A stretch of DNA of 64,000 nucleotides from Marinimicrococcus sp033875255 (GTDB lineage: Bacteria; Pseudomonadota; Alphaproteobacteria; Geminicoccales; Geminicoccaceae), in NCBI GenBank assembly GCA_033875255.1, contig JAWZSN010000014.1, positions 62,001 to 126,000 on the forward strand, given 5' to 3'. A program made the position numbers and the translations under genes. Below, one piece after another: positions 1-6,704 of this stretch (its first letter is position 1; each line of letters begins with the position of its first letter). A model generated the notes under the pieces. The model made no database searches, had not been told where the DNA came from, and worked only from the letters and a program-made list of their open reading frames with translations.

Positions 1-91
1 GGATCAATGCACCGCCGGGGCCCGGGATGGAGTATCATGGCCAGGAGTGCGCCCCGGCCCGGGGAGCGCTCGCCCAAGGAGGGAGGGGGCC

Positions 92-580
92 ATGGATTTC
101 AAGGCGCTGATGCCGTTCGGGCGTGGTGAGCAGGGCGAGGATCCGTTCAGCTCGATGCGGCGCGAGCTCGACCGCGTGTTCGACAACATGACCAGGAGCA
201 TGAGCCTCGCCCGCCCGGCCGTGGGTTTGGGGGCGATGGCGCCGAGGCTCGACGTCAAGGACACCGGCGAGGCCATCGAGGTCCATGCCGAGCTGCCGGG
301 CGTGGAGGAGAAGGACGTCGAGGTCCAGTATGCCGGCGGCATGCTCACCCTGCGCGGCGAGAAGAAGCAGGAGCGCGAGGAGAAGGAGAAGGGCTACTAC
401 CTCATGGAGCGCGCCTATGGCAGCTTCATGCGGCAGATCCCGATGCCGGTGGAGATCGACGAGGCGAGGATCTCCGCCCGTTTCGAGAAGGGCGTGCTCT
501 CGGTGGTCCTGCCGAAATCCCCGGAAGCCGCCGGCAAGGTCAAGAAGATCGAGATCGGCAAGACCGGCGCCGGCTCGTAA
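92..580 (+). CDS. Hsp20 family small heat-shock protein
   Basis: A 162-residue ATP-independent holdase of the alpha-crystallin family, cytoplasmic. The crystallin domain runs from about residue 48 to 150 (IEVHAELPGVEEKDVEV, then MLTLRGEKK) and ends with the family signature GVLSVVLPK. I start at the ATG at 92 rather than the upstream ATG at 47 because a GGAGGGAGG ribosome site sits about 5 bases before it and the extra 15 residues look like untranslated leader. It is monocistronic and convergent with the deaminase operon. A stress-regulated promoter is likely, but too little upstream sequence is in the window to see one. Confidence 0.95.
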   Translation: MDFKALMPFGRGEQGEDPFSSMRRELDRVFDNMTRSMSLARPAVGLGAMAPRLDVKDTGEAIEVHAELPGVEEKDVEVQYAGGMLTLRGEKKQEREEKEKGYYLMERAYGSFMRQIPMPVEIDEARISARFEKGVLSVVLPKSPEAAGKVKKIEIGKTGAGS

Positions 581-587
581 GGGCACG

Positions 588-644
588 AGCCGGTACGCGG
601 ACCGGCTTGCAAGGGTATGAGGGCGCGGCCGGGCCGACGCCCTC
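588..644. terminator. Two hairpins between convergent genes
   Basis: AGCCGGT (588-594) pairs with ACCGGCT (601-607), and GAGGGCG (619-625) pairs with CGCCCTC (638-644). They fill the gap between the stop codons of the heat-shock gene and the deaminase gene. No long T run follows, so this is a plausible rather than a certain bidirectional terminator. Confidence 0.5.
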
Positions 645-653
645 GCTACCGTC

Positions 654-2153
654 TCAGTGACCGGTGCAGCTGGCGAAGCGGTGGACGTGGTAGGGACGCT
701 GCATGAGGCCCGGGCAGAACGAGCCCACCACCGGCGCCAGCTTGCCGAACAGCTCGCGCGCACCGGCATTGGCGGCGGCCAGCCGCTCGCGGGCGCGCTC
801 GGCATCGGCCGCGAGCCGCGCCATGTCGCAGCCCACAAGGCGCCGGTTCTCGACCACCATGCGGCCGCCCACCATCACCGAATGGACCGAGCTGCCGTCC
901 TCGGTCTGGACCAGCTGGTTCACCGCGTCGTTGAGCGGCACGAGGTTGATGGAGGCAAGGTCGAGAAAGACGATATCGGCCTTGTAGCCCGGCGCGATCC
1001 GCCCGAGCCGCTCGAAGCCCAGCGCCCTGGCGCTGCCCACGGTCGCGGCCTCGAGGATCTCGGCGGTCGAGAGCCACAGACCCGTGTCGGGGCCGCGCGC
1101 ATGGCTCGCATAGGCGGCCATGCGCATGGCCTCGTACATGTTCTGGTTGTCGCTGCAATTGGCCCCGTCGGTACCGATCGCGAGATTGACGCCCAGCTCC
1201 AGCATCCGCCGGGCATCGGCGATGCCGCTGCCCAAAAGGGCGTTGCTGCCGGGATTGTGCGAGACCGAGGCGCCGTGGGCGGCCAGCCGGCGCATGTCGT
1301 CGTCGTCCAGCCAGACCCCGTGCGCCACCACGAAGTCGGGGCCGACCAGCCCCATCGCGTCCATGTGGGCGAGCTGGGTCTTGCCGTAGCGCTCGCGGCC
1401 GACGATCGCCTGGAGCTTCGATTCGGCGACGTGGCTGTGCAGGCCCACCTTGTGGGCGCGGGCGAGGTCGCGGCAGCCGGCGAGGAACGCGTCGCTGCAA
1501 TGGTGCGGGATCGTCGGCGCCACGGCCGCGCGAATGGAGGCGGTATCGTGGCTCCAGCCCTCGAGAATGGCGCGGATGCGCTCGAGCGTGGTCTCGGCCG
1601 GGGCGAGGCGCGCCTTGTCCACCTCCCGGCGCAGCTTCTCGGGCAGCGCCTCGAGGAGGCCCGGGATGGCGTCATAGAAGGTGGTGTCGGCCACCATCGG
1701 CGCCACCACGGCGCGCATCCCGGCGTCGCTGTAGGCGCGCGCCACCGCGTCGATTCCCTCGACGGTGGGAGCGGGAAACTCGAAGGTCAGATCGTAGCAG
1801 GCGGTGCAGCCTTTCAGAAGCATCTCGGCCGCACCGATCAGCGTCGTCAGATACTTGTCCTCGAGCTGCCGGTTGCCGCCGATCCAGGGTGCCGCGGTGA
1901 GCAGCAGCTCGAGCGACCAGCGGTCGCCCATGCCCTTGGCGAGATTGCCGTGGCCGTGGGTATGGCCGTTGATCAGGCCGGCATGGAGCAGCATCCCGCC
2001 GGCGTCGATGGTCCGCGCACGCTCCGGTGCCGCGAGGCCGGGGGCGCCGATCTCGCGGATCGTGTCGCCCTCGACCAGGATGTCGACGAAGGGGGCGGTG
2101 CGGTCCGCGGCGTCGGCGAGCCGGCCGCCGCGGATGACGACTATATCAGGCAT
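654..2153 (-). CDS. Amidohydrolase family deaminase (cytosine/8-oxoguanine/TRZ-ATZ type)
   Basis: A 499-residue metal-dependent amidohydrolase that should remove an amino group from a nucleobase-like or triazine-like heterocycle in the cytoplasm. The metal site is complete: NGHTHGHG (residues 62-69), HSHVAE (239-244), VAHGVW (276-281), SHNPGSN (298-304) and GTDGA (327-331). The N-terminal strand MPDIVVIRGGRL and C-terminal GYKADIVFLDL are the usual small beta-sandwich of this family. The start at 2153 lies 17 bases after the permease stop, making it the last gene of the ABC transporter operon. The transporter probably imports the compound that is deaminated; the exact substrate cannot be read from the sequence. 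Confidence 0.88.
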   Translation of the reverse strand: MPDIVVIRGGRLADAADRTAPFVDILVEGDTIREIGAPGLAAPERARTIDAGGMLLHAGLINGHTHGHGNLAKGMGDRWSLELLLTAAPWIGGNRQLEDKYLTTLIGAAEMLLKGCTACYDLTFEFPAPTVEGIDAVARAYSDAGMRAVVAPMVADTTFYDAIPGLLEALPEKLRREVDKARLAPAETTLERIRAILEGWSHDTASIRAAVAPTIPHHCSDAFLAGCRDLARAHKVGLHSHVAESKLQAIVGRERYGKTQLAHMDAMGLVGPDFVVAHGVWLDDDDMRRLAAHGASVSHNPGSNALLGSGIADARRMLELGVNLAIGTDGANCSDNQNMYEAMRMAAYASHARGPDTGLWLSTAEILEAATVGSARALGFERLGRIAPGYKADIVFLDLASINLVPLNDAVNQLVQTEDGSSVHSVMVGGRMVVENRRLVGCDMARLAADAERARERLAAANAGARELFGKLAPVVGSFCPGLMQRPYHVHRFASCTGH

Positions 2154-2170
2154 GAACGGTCTCCCGGCCT

Positions 2171-3037
2171 CTAGCCGAAGGTCTTGTCGGCGTTGGCCGC
2201 CGACCAGGGGAACAGCAGCCGCTCGATCAGCACCACCAGCTGGAACAGCAGGATCCCCATGAGCGAGAGGAGGATCAGCGCGCTGAAGGCGAGGGGCGTC
2301 TCGAAGAAGGCGGTGGAGGTGATGATGAAGTAGCCGAGCCCGGCATCGGCGTTGACGAACTCGGCCACCACCGCGCCCACCACCGCCAGGGTGACCGCCA
2401 CCTTGAGGCCGCTGAAGATCATCGGCACGGCGTAGGGCAGGCGGATCCGCCACATCATCTGCAGCCACGAGCCGCGATAGGAGCGGCCGAGCTCGAGCAG
2501 GTCGCCCGGCACCGCCATGAGCCCGGTGGCGATGGCGATCACCAGCGGGAAGAACGCCACGAGGAAGGTGACGACGATGCGTGGCAGCTCGTTGGTGCCG
2601 AGCAGGATCACCAGGATCGGCGCCAGGGCGATCTTGGGGATCGACTGGGTGAGCACGAGGATCGGGTAGATGGCGTTGGCGGCGGACTGCGAGGAGGTGA
2701 GCACCACCGCGAGCGGCAGGCTGATCAGCACCGAGAACAGAAAGCCCAGCAGCACCGTCTTCAGGGTCGCCAAGGTATGGAGCCCGAGCGTGCCCAGGTT
2801 GCCCAAGCTGTCTGTGAGGATCAGCGAGGGGGCCGGCAGCAGGTAGACCGGGATCGCGAACAGGTGGACGCAGATCTCCCACAAGACCAGGAGGCCCAGG
2901 AGAACCGTCAGCGGCAGGCCGAAGCTTTGCGCCAGCACGCCGCTGCCGCGCCGCTCAGCCGGCACGGGCGAGCTCGTCCCGGTCGCGGCTGCCGAAGATG
3001 AGGGCGCGGATGCGCTGGGCGCAGTCCTGGAACTCAT
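2171..3037 (-). CDS. ABC transporter permease (SsuC/TauC/ThiX type)
   Basis: Inner-membrane subunit of a binding-protein-dependent importer, 288 residues if the ATG at 3037 is used. Six hydrophobic segments surround the EAA loop (ELGRSYRGSWLQMMWRIRLPYAVPMIF), which contacts the ATPase. The ATG overlaps the ATPase gene by 83 bases and adds a low-complexity Ser/Ala leader. A GTG at 2965 would give a more usual 11-base overlap, so the true N-terminus is uncertain. It works with the ATPase and binding protein encoded just upstream. Confidence 0.9.
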   Translation of the reverse strand: MSSRTAPSASAPSSSAAATGTSSPVPAERRGSGVLAQSFGLPLTVLLGLLVLWEICVHLFAIPVYLLPAPSLILTDSLGNLGTLGLHTLATLKTVLLGFLFSVLISLPLAVVLTSSQSAANAIYPILVLTQSIPKIALAPILVILLGTNELPRIVVTFLVAFFPLVIAIATGLMAVPGDLLELGRSYRGSWLQMMWRIRLPYAVPMIFSGLKVAVTLAVVGAVVAEFVNADAGLGYFIITSTAFFETPLAFSALILLSLMGILLFQLVVLIERLLFPWSAANADKTFG

Positions 3038-3740
3038 GGTGTCCTTCCATGGCGAAGCTGCGCGGCCGCGCCAGCGGCACGTCGATGATTTCCTGGATCC
3101 GCCCCGGCCGGGGCGACATCACCACGACCCGGTCCGAGAGCAGCACCGCCTCGGCGATCGAGTGGGTGACGAAGAGGATGGTCTTGGGGCGCTCGGCGCA
3201 CAGCCGCAAAAGCTCGAGGCTCATCTCCTCGCGGGTGAGCGCGTCGAGCGCCCCGAAGGGCTCGTCCATCAAGAGGATGCCCGGATCGTGCATCAGCGCC
3301 CGGCAGATCGCGGCGCGCTGCTGCATGCCGCCGGAAAGCTCGCTGGGCATGCGGCGCTCGAACCCGGTGAGGCCGACCAGCGCCAGAAGCTCGCGGGCGG
3401 TGCGCTGCGCCGCGGGCGTGACCGGCCGGCGCAGCATGCGCAGCGGAAAGAGCAGGTTCTCCTCGATGGTGGCCCAGGGCAGCAGGGTCGGGCTCTGGAA
3501 GACGAAGCCGGTCTCCTCGCGCGGCCCGTCGACCGTGCGGCCGTCGATGGCGATGCTGCCGGAGCTCGGCGGCAGGAGCCCCGAGACCAGCCGTAAAAGC
3601 GTGGACTTGCCGCAGCCCGAGGGGCCGACGATCGAGACGAACTCGTGGTCGCGGATCTCGAGGTCGACCTCGGCCAGGGCGTGGACGGTCCCGCCATCCC
3701 TGCTGCGGAACAGGCGGGAGACATTGTCGATGCGGATCAA
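2955..3740 (-). CDS. ABC transporter ATP-binding protein (SsuB/TauB type)
   Basis: The 261-residue nucleotide-binding subunit. It has Walker A GPSGCGKST (39-47), Q-loop FVFQSP (79-84), signature LSGGMQQR (135-142), Walker B LLMDEPFGALD (155-165) and switch histidine 192. Translation starts at TTG 3740 (reading MIRIDNVSRLF), supported by a GGAG eight bases upstream. The start codon lies inside the first copy of a threefold repeat that separates this gene from the binding-protein gene. It is the middle gene of the importer operon. Confidence 0.92.
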   Translation of the reverse strand: MIRIDNVSRLFRSRDGGTVHALAEVDLEIRDHEFVSIVGPSGCGKSTLLRLVSGLLPPSSGSIAIDGRTVDGPREETGFVFQSPTLLPWATIEENLLFPLRMLRRPVTPAAQRTARELLALVGLTGFERRMPSELSGGMQQRAAICRALMHDPGILLMDEPFGALDALTREEMSLELLRLCAERPKTILFVTHSIAEAVLLSDRVVVMSPRPGRIQEIIDVPLARPRSFAMEGHHEFQDCAQRIRALIFGSRDRDELARAG

Positions 3741-3816
3741 GGCGAGCTCCGCTCAGAATCGGATCAAGGCGGGCTCCGCTCAGGGTCGATGCGGAGCAAG
3801 GCGGGCTCCCGCTCAG
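3727..3816. repeat. Three degenerate tandem copies of a gene-junction segment, about 30 bp each
   Basis: Copies at 3727-3756, 3757-3783 and 3784-3816 share the core GGATCAAGGCGGGCTCCGCTC with a few changes. Read on the minus strand, each carries a TGA, a GGAG-like ribosome site and a TTG. The rightmost copy holds the stop codon of the binding-protein gene, and the leftmost holds the TTG start of the ATPase gene. The arrangement looks like triplication of an original stop/start junction. Confidence 0.85.
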
Positions 3817-4835
3817 GGGCTCGGCACGAGACTCGTGTCGACCGCCTGCTTGGGGTCCCAGGCCGGATCGATGCCCTGCGCCTCGGCCACCGCCTCCCAG
3901 GTGAAGGCCAGCCGCTCGTCGTCGTACTTGCCGAAGCCGGTCGCCTGCTCATGCTCGTTGAAGACGAAGGTCAGGGTCGCTGCGAGGCTGCCCATACAGT
4001 CGTCGAAGGCTACCTCGGGGATCCGCTCGACATGCAGCCTGCAGGCCTCCTCGGGATTGTCGCGGGCCCAGCGATAGCTGTTTTGCACGCCCTGGAGGAA
4101 GCGGCGCACGAGGTCGGGATTCTCCTCGATCATGGCGTCGCTGGCGACGATCGAGGCGGCGTAGATGGCAAAGCCCACCTTCTCGAACGGTAGCACAACG
4201 ATCTGCTCGCCGGCCGACTGGGCCGCCTTGTTCTGGTAGAACTGGTGGATCGAGTAGAACGGCGCGGCATCCAGCTTCTTCTGGATCAACAGCGGCGCCA
4301 TCGAGGCCCCGTCGGTGTTGACCCAGACGATCTTCGAGGGATCGGTGCCGGCCTTCTCGGCGACCTTGGGGAAATAGAGCTTGTGGCTGTTGCCGGGCGT
4401 GATCCCGATGCGCTTGCCCTCGAGCCCCTTGAAGTCGGTGATGCCGCTGCTCTCCAGCACGAACAGCGAATGCGGCGAGTGGGTGTAGAGGGTGTGGATG
4501 GTCTTGACCGGCAGGCCGGTCTTGGCGCGCGCCGCCATCACCGCGCCGATGTCGGCCACCCCGAACTCGAAGGCGCCGCCGGCGAGCTTGGTCACCGTGT
4601 CGCCGGAGCCGTAGCCGCGGGTCACGGTGATGTCGATGCCTTGCTCGGCGAAGATTCCCTTGCTCCAGCCGCCATAGAACATCGCGTGCTCGCCCGAGGG
4701 AATCCAGTCGGTCTGGAGGTGAACCTCGTCGAGGGCCAGGGCGGCCTTGCCGCTCACGAGCCCGGCGGCGAGGGCCAAAGCCGAGAGAAAACGTATAACA
4801 CGCGGTGTGCGATCGATGCGGTGGCTGCTGGGCAT
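3813..4835 (-). CDS. ABC transporter substrate-binding protein (NMT1/THI5-like)
   Basis: A 340-residue periplasmic binding protein of the SsuA/ThiY fold. An N-terminal signal peptide with a hydrophobic stretch (FLSALALAAGLVSG) probably ends near ALALDE. The mature part begins with the family strand VHLQTDWIPSGEHAMFYGG and contains GIDITVTRGYGSGDTVTKL. The start at 4835 follows GAGGAAGG at good spacing; an ATG ten codons upstream lacks one. It is the first gene of the operon leading to the ATPase, permease and deaminase, so the ligand is likely a nitrogen heterocycle. A promoter-like site and two leader hairpins precede it. Confidence 0.88.
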   Translation of the reverse strand: MPSSHRIDRTPRVIRFLSALALAAGLVSGKAALALDEVHLQTDWIPSGEHAMFYGGWSKGIFAEQGIDITVTRGYGSGDTVTKLAGGAFEFGVADIGAVMAARAKTGLPVKTIHTLYTHSPHSLFVLESSGITDFKGLEGKRIGITPGNSHKLYFPKVAEKAGTDPSKIVWVNTDGASMAPLLIQKKLDAAPFYSIHQFYQNKAAQSAGEQIVVLPFEKVGFAIYAASIVASDAMIEENPDLVRRFLQGVQNSYRWARDNPEEACRLHVERIPEVAFDDCMGSLAATLTFVFNEHEQATGFGKYDDERLAFTWEAVAEAQGIDPAWDPKQAVDTSLVPSP

Positions 4836-4872
4836 GAGGATCCTTCCTCTTTGTTCTTCTTGCATGCCGTTC

Positions 4873-4920
4873 CCGCGGCACGGCGCCGTGCCGCGGCGCT
4901 GGAGCGTTAGCCTCCAGCGC
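4873..4920 (-). promoter_or_regulatory. Two tandem GC-rich hairpins in the leader of the ABC importer operon
   Basis: Positions 4873-4896 form a perfect 24-bp palindrome centred on GGCGCC. Directly next to it, GCGCTGGAG (4896-4904) pairs with CTCCAGCGC (4912-4920) across a 7-base loop. They lie between the promoter-like site at 4921-4949 and the binding-protein start, so they would form in the 5' leader. They could instead end transcription from the lipoprotein gene. I saw no thiamine-pyrophosphate riboswitch consensus here. Confidence 0.55.
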
Positions 4921-4949
4921 AGTTAACGCGCGGTTTTGAGGTATGGCAA
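4921..4949 (-). promoter_or_regulatory. Possible sigma-70 promoter of the ABC importer operon
   Basis: On the minus strand TTGCCA (4949-4944) and TTAACT (4926-4921) are separated by 17 bases. This matches the housekeeping spacing and places the transcript start just before the tandem hairpins. Confidence 0.4.
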
Positions 4950-5109
4950 CCGGCACCGCCCGCGAAAAGCGCAGCCACGCGGGCAGAACGCCCGCAGCAT
5001 CATTCGCCCGGGCGGTGGAGAAAGGCCTCGCGCGGCCGGCGCGCCGGCTAGCGCTACCATGACCGCCGGGCAGCTTGCGGAGCCCGCCCGGCCGATCGGG
5101 TGCCGTTGT

Positions 5110-5325
5110 TTATGGGGTCTTCTCGATCTTCTCGCCGACACCCTCGTCCATCACCGTCCCGGCGCCCGCTCCGGCGGCGCCGCCGATGACCGCGCCCACC
5201 GGGCCGCCCAGCACCGCGCCGGTGGCAGCACCGCCGAGCCCGCCCGAGGCGGCGCGCTCCTCGGTGCTCTCGCCGCAGGCGCCGAGCAAAAGGGCCAGGG
5301 CCGGAAGGATCACCAGCACACGCAT
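5110..5325 (-). CDS. Small glycine-zipper lipoprotein
   Basis: A 71-residue lipoprotein. The signal peptide ends in the lipobox LGAC (Cys 17), followed by about 40 residues of Gly/Ala-rich zipper (GGLGGAATGAVLGGPVGAV and GGAAGAGAG) that would insert into a membrane. The tail is charged. It resembles the lipoprotein at 9890-10141 in layout. An exact EcfG-type promoter lies 33 bases upstream of the start, so it belongs to the general stress regulon. Its biochemical role is unknown; related small lipoproteins are usually linked to envelope stress. Confidence 0.8.
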   Translation of the reverse strand: MRVLVILPALALLLGACGESTEERAASGGLGGAATGAVLGGPVGAVIGGAAGAGAGTVMDEGVGEKIEKTP

Positions 5326-5357
5326 GGCGCGTCTCCTCGCGGGAAGTCCGCAAGAGC

Positions 5358-5383
5358 AACGCGCGGGACGTCGGGGCGGTTCC
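5358..5383 (-). promoter_or_regulatory. EcfG-type promoter of glycine-zipper lipoprotein gene
   Basis: Minus-strand GGAAC (5383-5379), a 17-base spacer, then CGTT (5361-5358). This is an exact match to the alphaproteobacterial general stress sigma consensus, 33 bases before the start codon. Confidence 0.85.
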
Positions 5384-5458
5384 GGGCCACCCCCGGAAAC
5401 GACGATGGCGCCCCGAGGGCGCCATCGCGGCAGAGGAGAGGGGGAGGGGAAGGAAAGA

Positions 5459-6091
5459 CTAGTTCAGGCGACGTGCTCCGGGGCCGCCGGCCGCAAGCGC
5501 CGGGCCACCCACCTGCTCGAGCAGCCGCCGCTCCTCCGGGGTGGCCTCGAGCGCACCGTCCTCGGCCGGACGCCGGCGCAGCTTCATGCGCTCCGGCTCG
5601 ACCGGCAGCTCGCCCTCGAGCAGCATCTTTTTGAGCAGGGCGCGGGCGCGGTTCACACGGCTCTTCACCGTGCCGATCTCGCAGCCGCAAATCCGGGCGA
5701 TCTCCTCGTAGGGCAGGGCCTGCACACCGGCCAGCACCAGCACCTCGCGATGGGCCGGGCTCAGCCGCCGGAAAGCGCGCTTGAAGGCGTCGATCTCGAT
5801 GGCGGTCTCCTGATAGGGCGGAGTCCACCACTTGTTCTCGATATCGTCGTCCTCGACCTCGGCCGTGACGTGCTTGCGGGTCATGACGCTGTGGAAGCGG
5901 TTGCGGAGGATCGTGAAGAGCCACGCCTTGAGATTGGTGCCGGGCTGGAATTGCGCCTGGGCCTGAAGGGCATTGACGATCGTGTCCTGGACGAGGTCGT
6001 CGGCCAGATCCGGATTGCCGCCGGTCAGGCTGCGCGCAAAGGCCCGAAGATGGGGCATCAGCGCGACGACGTCCTCCCGGAAGATGCTCAT
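5459..6091 (-). CDS. ecfG: General stress response sigma factor, EcfG family
   Basis: A 210-residue ECF sigma factor. Region 2 spans about residues 8-75 (ADDLVQDTIVNAL, then NLKAWLFTILRNRFHS). The linker VEDDDIENKWWTPPYQETA is typical of EcfG. Region 4 holds the helix-turn-helix YEEIARICGCEIGTVKSRV. The start at 6091 has an AGGA site; an ATG at 6121 would add ten residues. It recruits RNA polymerase to GGAAC/CGTT promoters and is held inactive by NepR until PhyR is phosphorylated. It has its own matching promoter, so it is probably autoregulated. It is unusual in being separated from nepR, which is normally its operon partner, by about 3 kb. Confidence 0.93.
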   Translation of the reverse strand: MSIFREDVVALMPHLRAFARSLTGGNPDLADDLVQDTIVNALQAQAQFQPGTNLKAWLFTILRNRFHSVMTRKHVTAEVEDDDIENKWWTPPYQETAIEIDAFKRAFRRLSPAHREVLVLAGVQALPYEEIARICGCEIGTVKSRVNRARALLKKMLLEGELPVEPERMKLRRRPAEDGALEATPEERRLLEQVGGPALAAGGPGARRLN

Positions 6092-6138
6092 GAGGGTCCT
6101 GCCTTCCTCGTTCGTCGTCATTGTCTCGACAGTGGGTC

Positions 6139-6163
6139 AACGGCGGCTCCATGACAAGGTTCC
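6139..6163 (-). promoter_or_regulatory. EcfG-type promoter of ecfG (autoregulation)
   Basis: Minus-strand GGAAC (6163-6159), a 16-base spacer, CGTT (6142-6139), 47 bases before the ecfG start. This exact match implies positive autoregulation. Confidence 0.85.
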
Positions 6164-6192
6164 CCAAGGCCCCTGCAAAAAAGTCGCGGCTG

Positions 6193-6217
6193 GGAACTGG
6201 GACGGCGCTCGCCGGTT
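6193..6217 (+). promoter_or_regulatory. Possible EcfG-type promoter of the rlpA-like gene
   Basis: GGAAC (6193-6197), a 16-base spacer, GGTT (6214-6217), 54 bases before the RlpA-like start. The -35 is exact and the -10 has one change, so it is weaker evidence than the CGTT sites. Confidence 0.45.
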
Positions 6218-6271
6218 CACCGCGCGATGTGCTCCGGCTCGCGGAGCGCCGCTTGTTTTTGGACAAGGCGC

Positions 6272-6667
6272 ATGGGCCGATTGCGGAATCGCTGGCCGGG
6301 GCTGTGGCTGCTCGCGCTCGCCTGGGCGCTGCCCGGGGTTGCGGGCGGGCAAGAGGCGCATGTCGAGCGGGGCGAGGCGTCGTGGTACGGGCCCGGCTTC
6401 GAGGGGCAGCCCACTGCCAGCGGCGAGCGGTTCGACTCCGGCGAGCTGACCGCTGCCCATCCCACCCTGCCGCTGGGCTCGGAGGCGCATGTCACCAATC
6501 TCGAGAACGGGCGCTCGGTGGAGGTCGAGATCAACGATCGCGGGCCGGCGGTCGACGGGCGGGTGATCGATCTGTCGCGCGCCGCTGCCGAGAAGCTGGA
6601 CATGGTCGAGGACGGCACCGCGCCGGTGAAGGTGGTGGTGCCTGCGGAGAACGGCCGGCGCGAGTAG
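6272..6667 (+). CDS. rlpA: RlpA-like double-psi beta-barrel protein
   Basis: A 131-residue exported protein. A hydrophobic leader (LWLLALAWALPGVAGG) is followed by the RlpA/DPBB fold: GEASWYGPGFEGQPTASGE, RFDSGELTAAHPTLPLGS and VEINDRGPAVDGRVIDLSRAAA. RlpA proteins cut peptidoglycan strands lacking stem peptides; the motif residues around NDRGP are present, while the SPOR domain of full-length RlpA is absent. The start at 6272 (MGRLRNRW) is chosen because it directly precedes the signal peptide. It is divergent from ecfG with a possible EcfG-type promoter of its own, so it may help remodel the wall under stress. Confidence 0.82.
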   Translation: MGRLRNRWPGLWLLALAWALPGVAGGQEAHVERGEASWYGPGFEGQPTASGERFDSGELTAAHPTLPLGSEAHVTNLENGRSVEVEINDRGPAVDGRVIDLSRAAAEKLDMVEDGTAPVKVVVPAENGRRE

Positions 6668-6704
6668 CCGGTCCGACAAGCGGCGCCGACACCCCCCAAG
6701 CGCC

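Noticed and set aside
4836..5109. Thiamine-pyrophosphate riboswitch before the THI5-like binding protein
   Set aside because: I looked for the CTGAGA and ACCTGATCTGGATAATGCCAGCG elements on the minus strand and did not find them. The neighbouring deaminase also argues for a different ligand.
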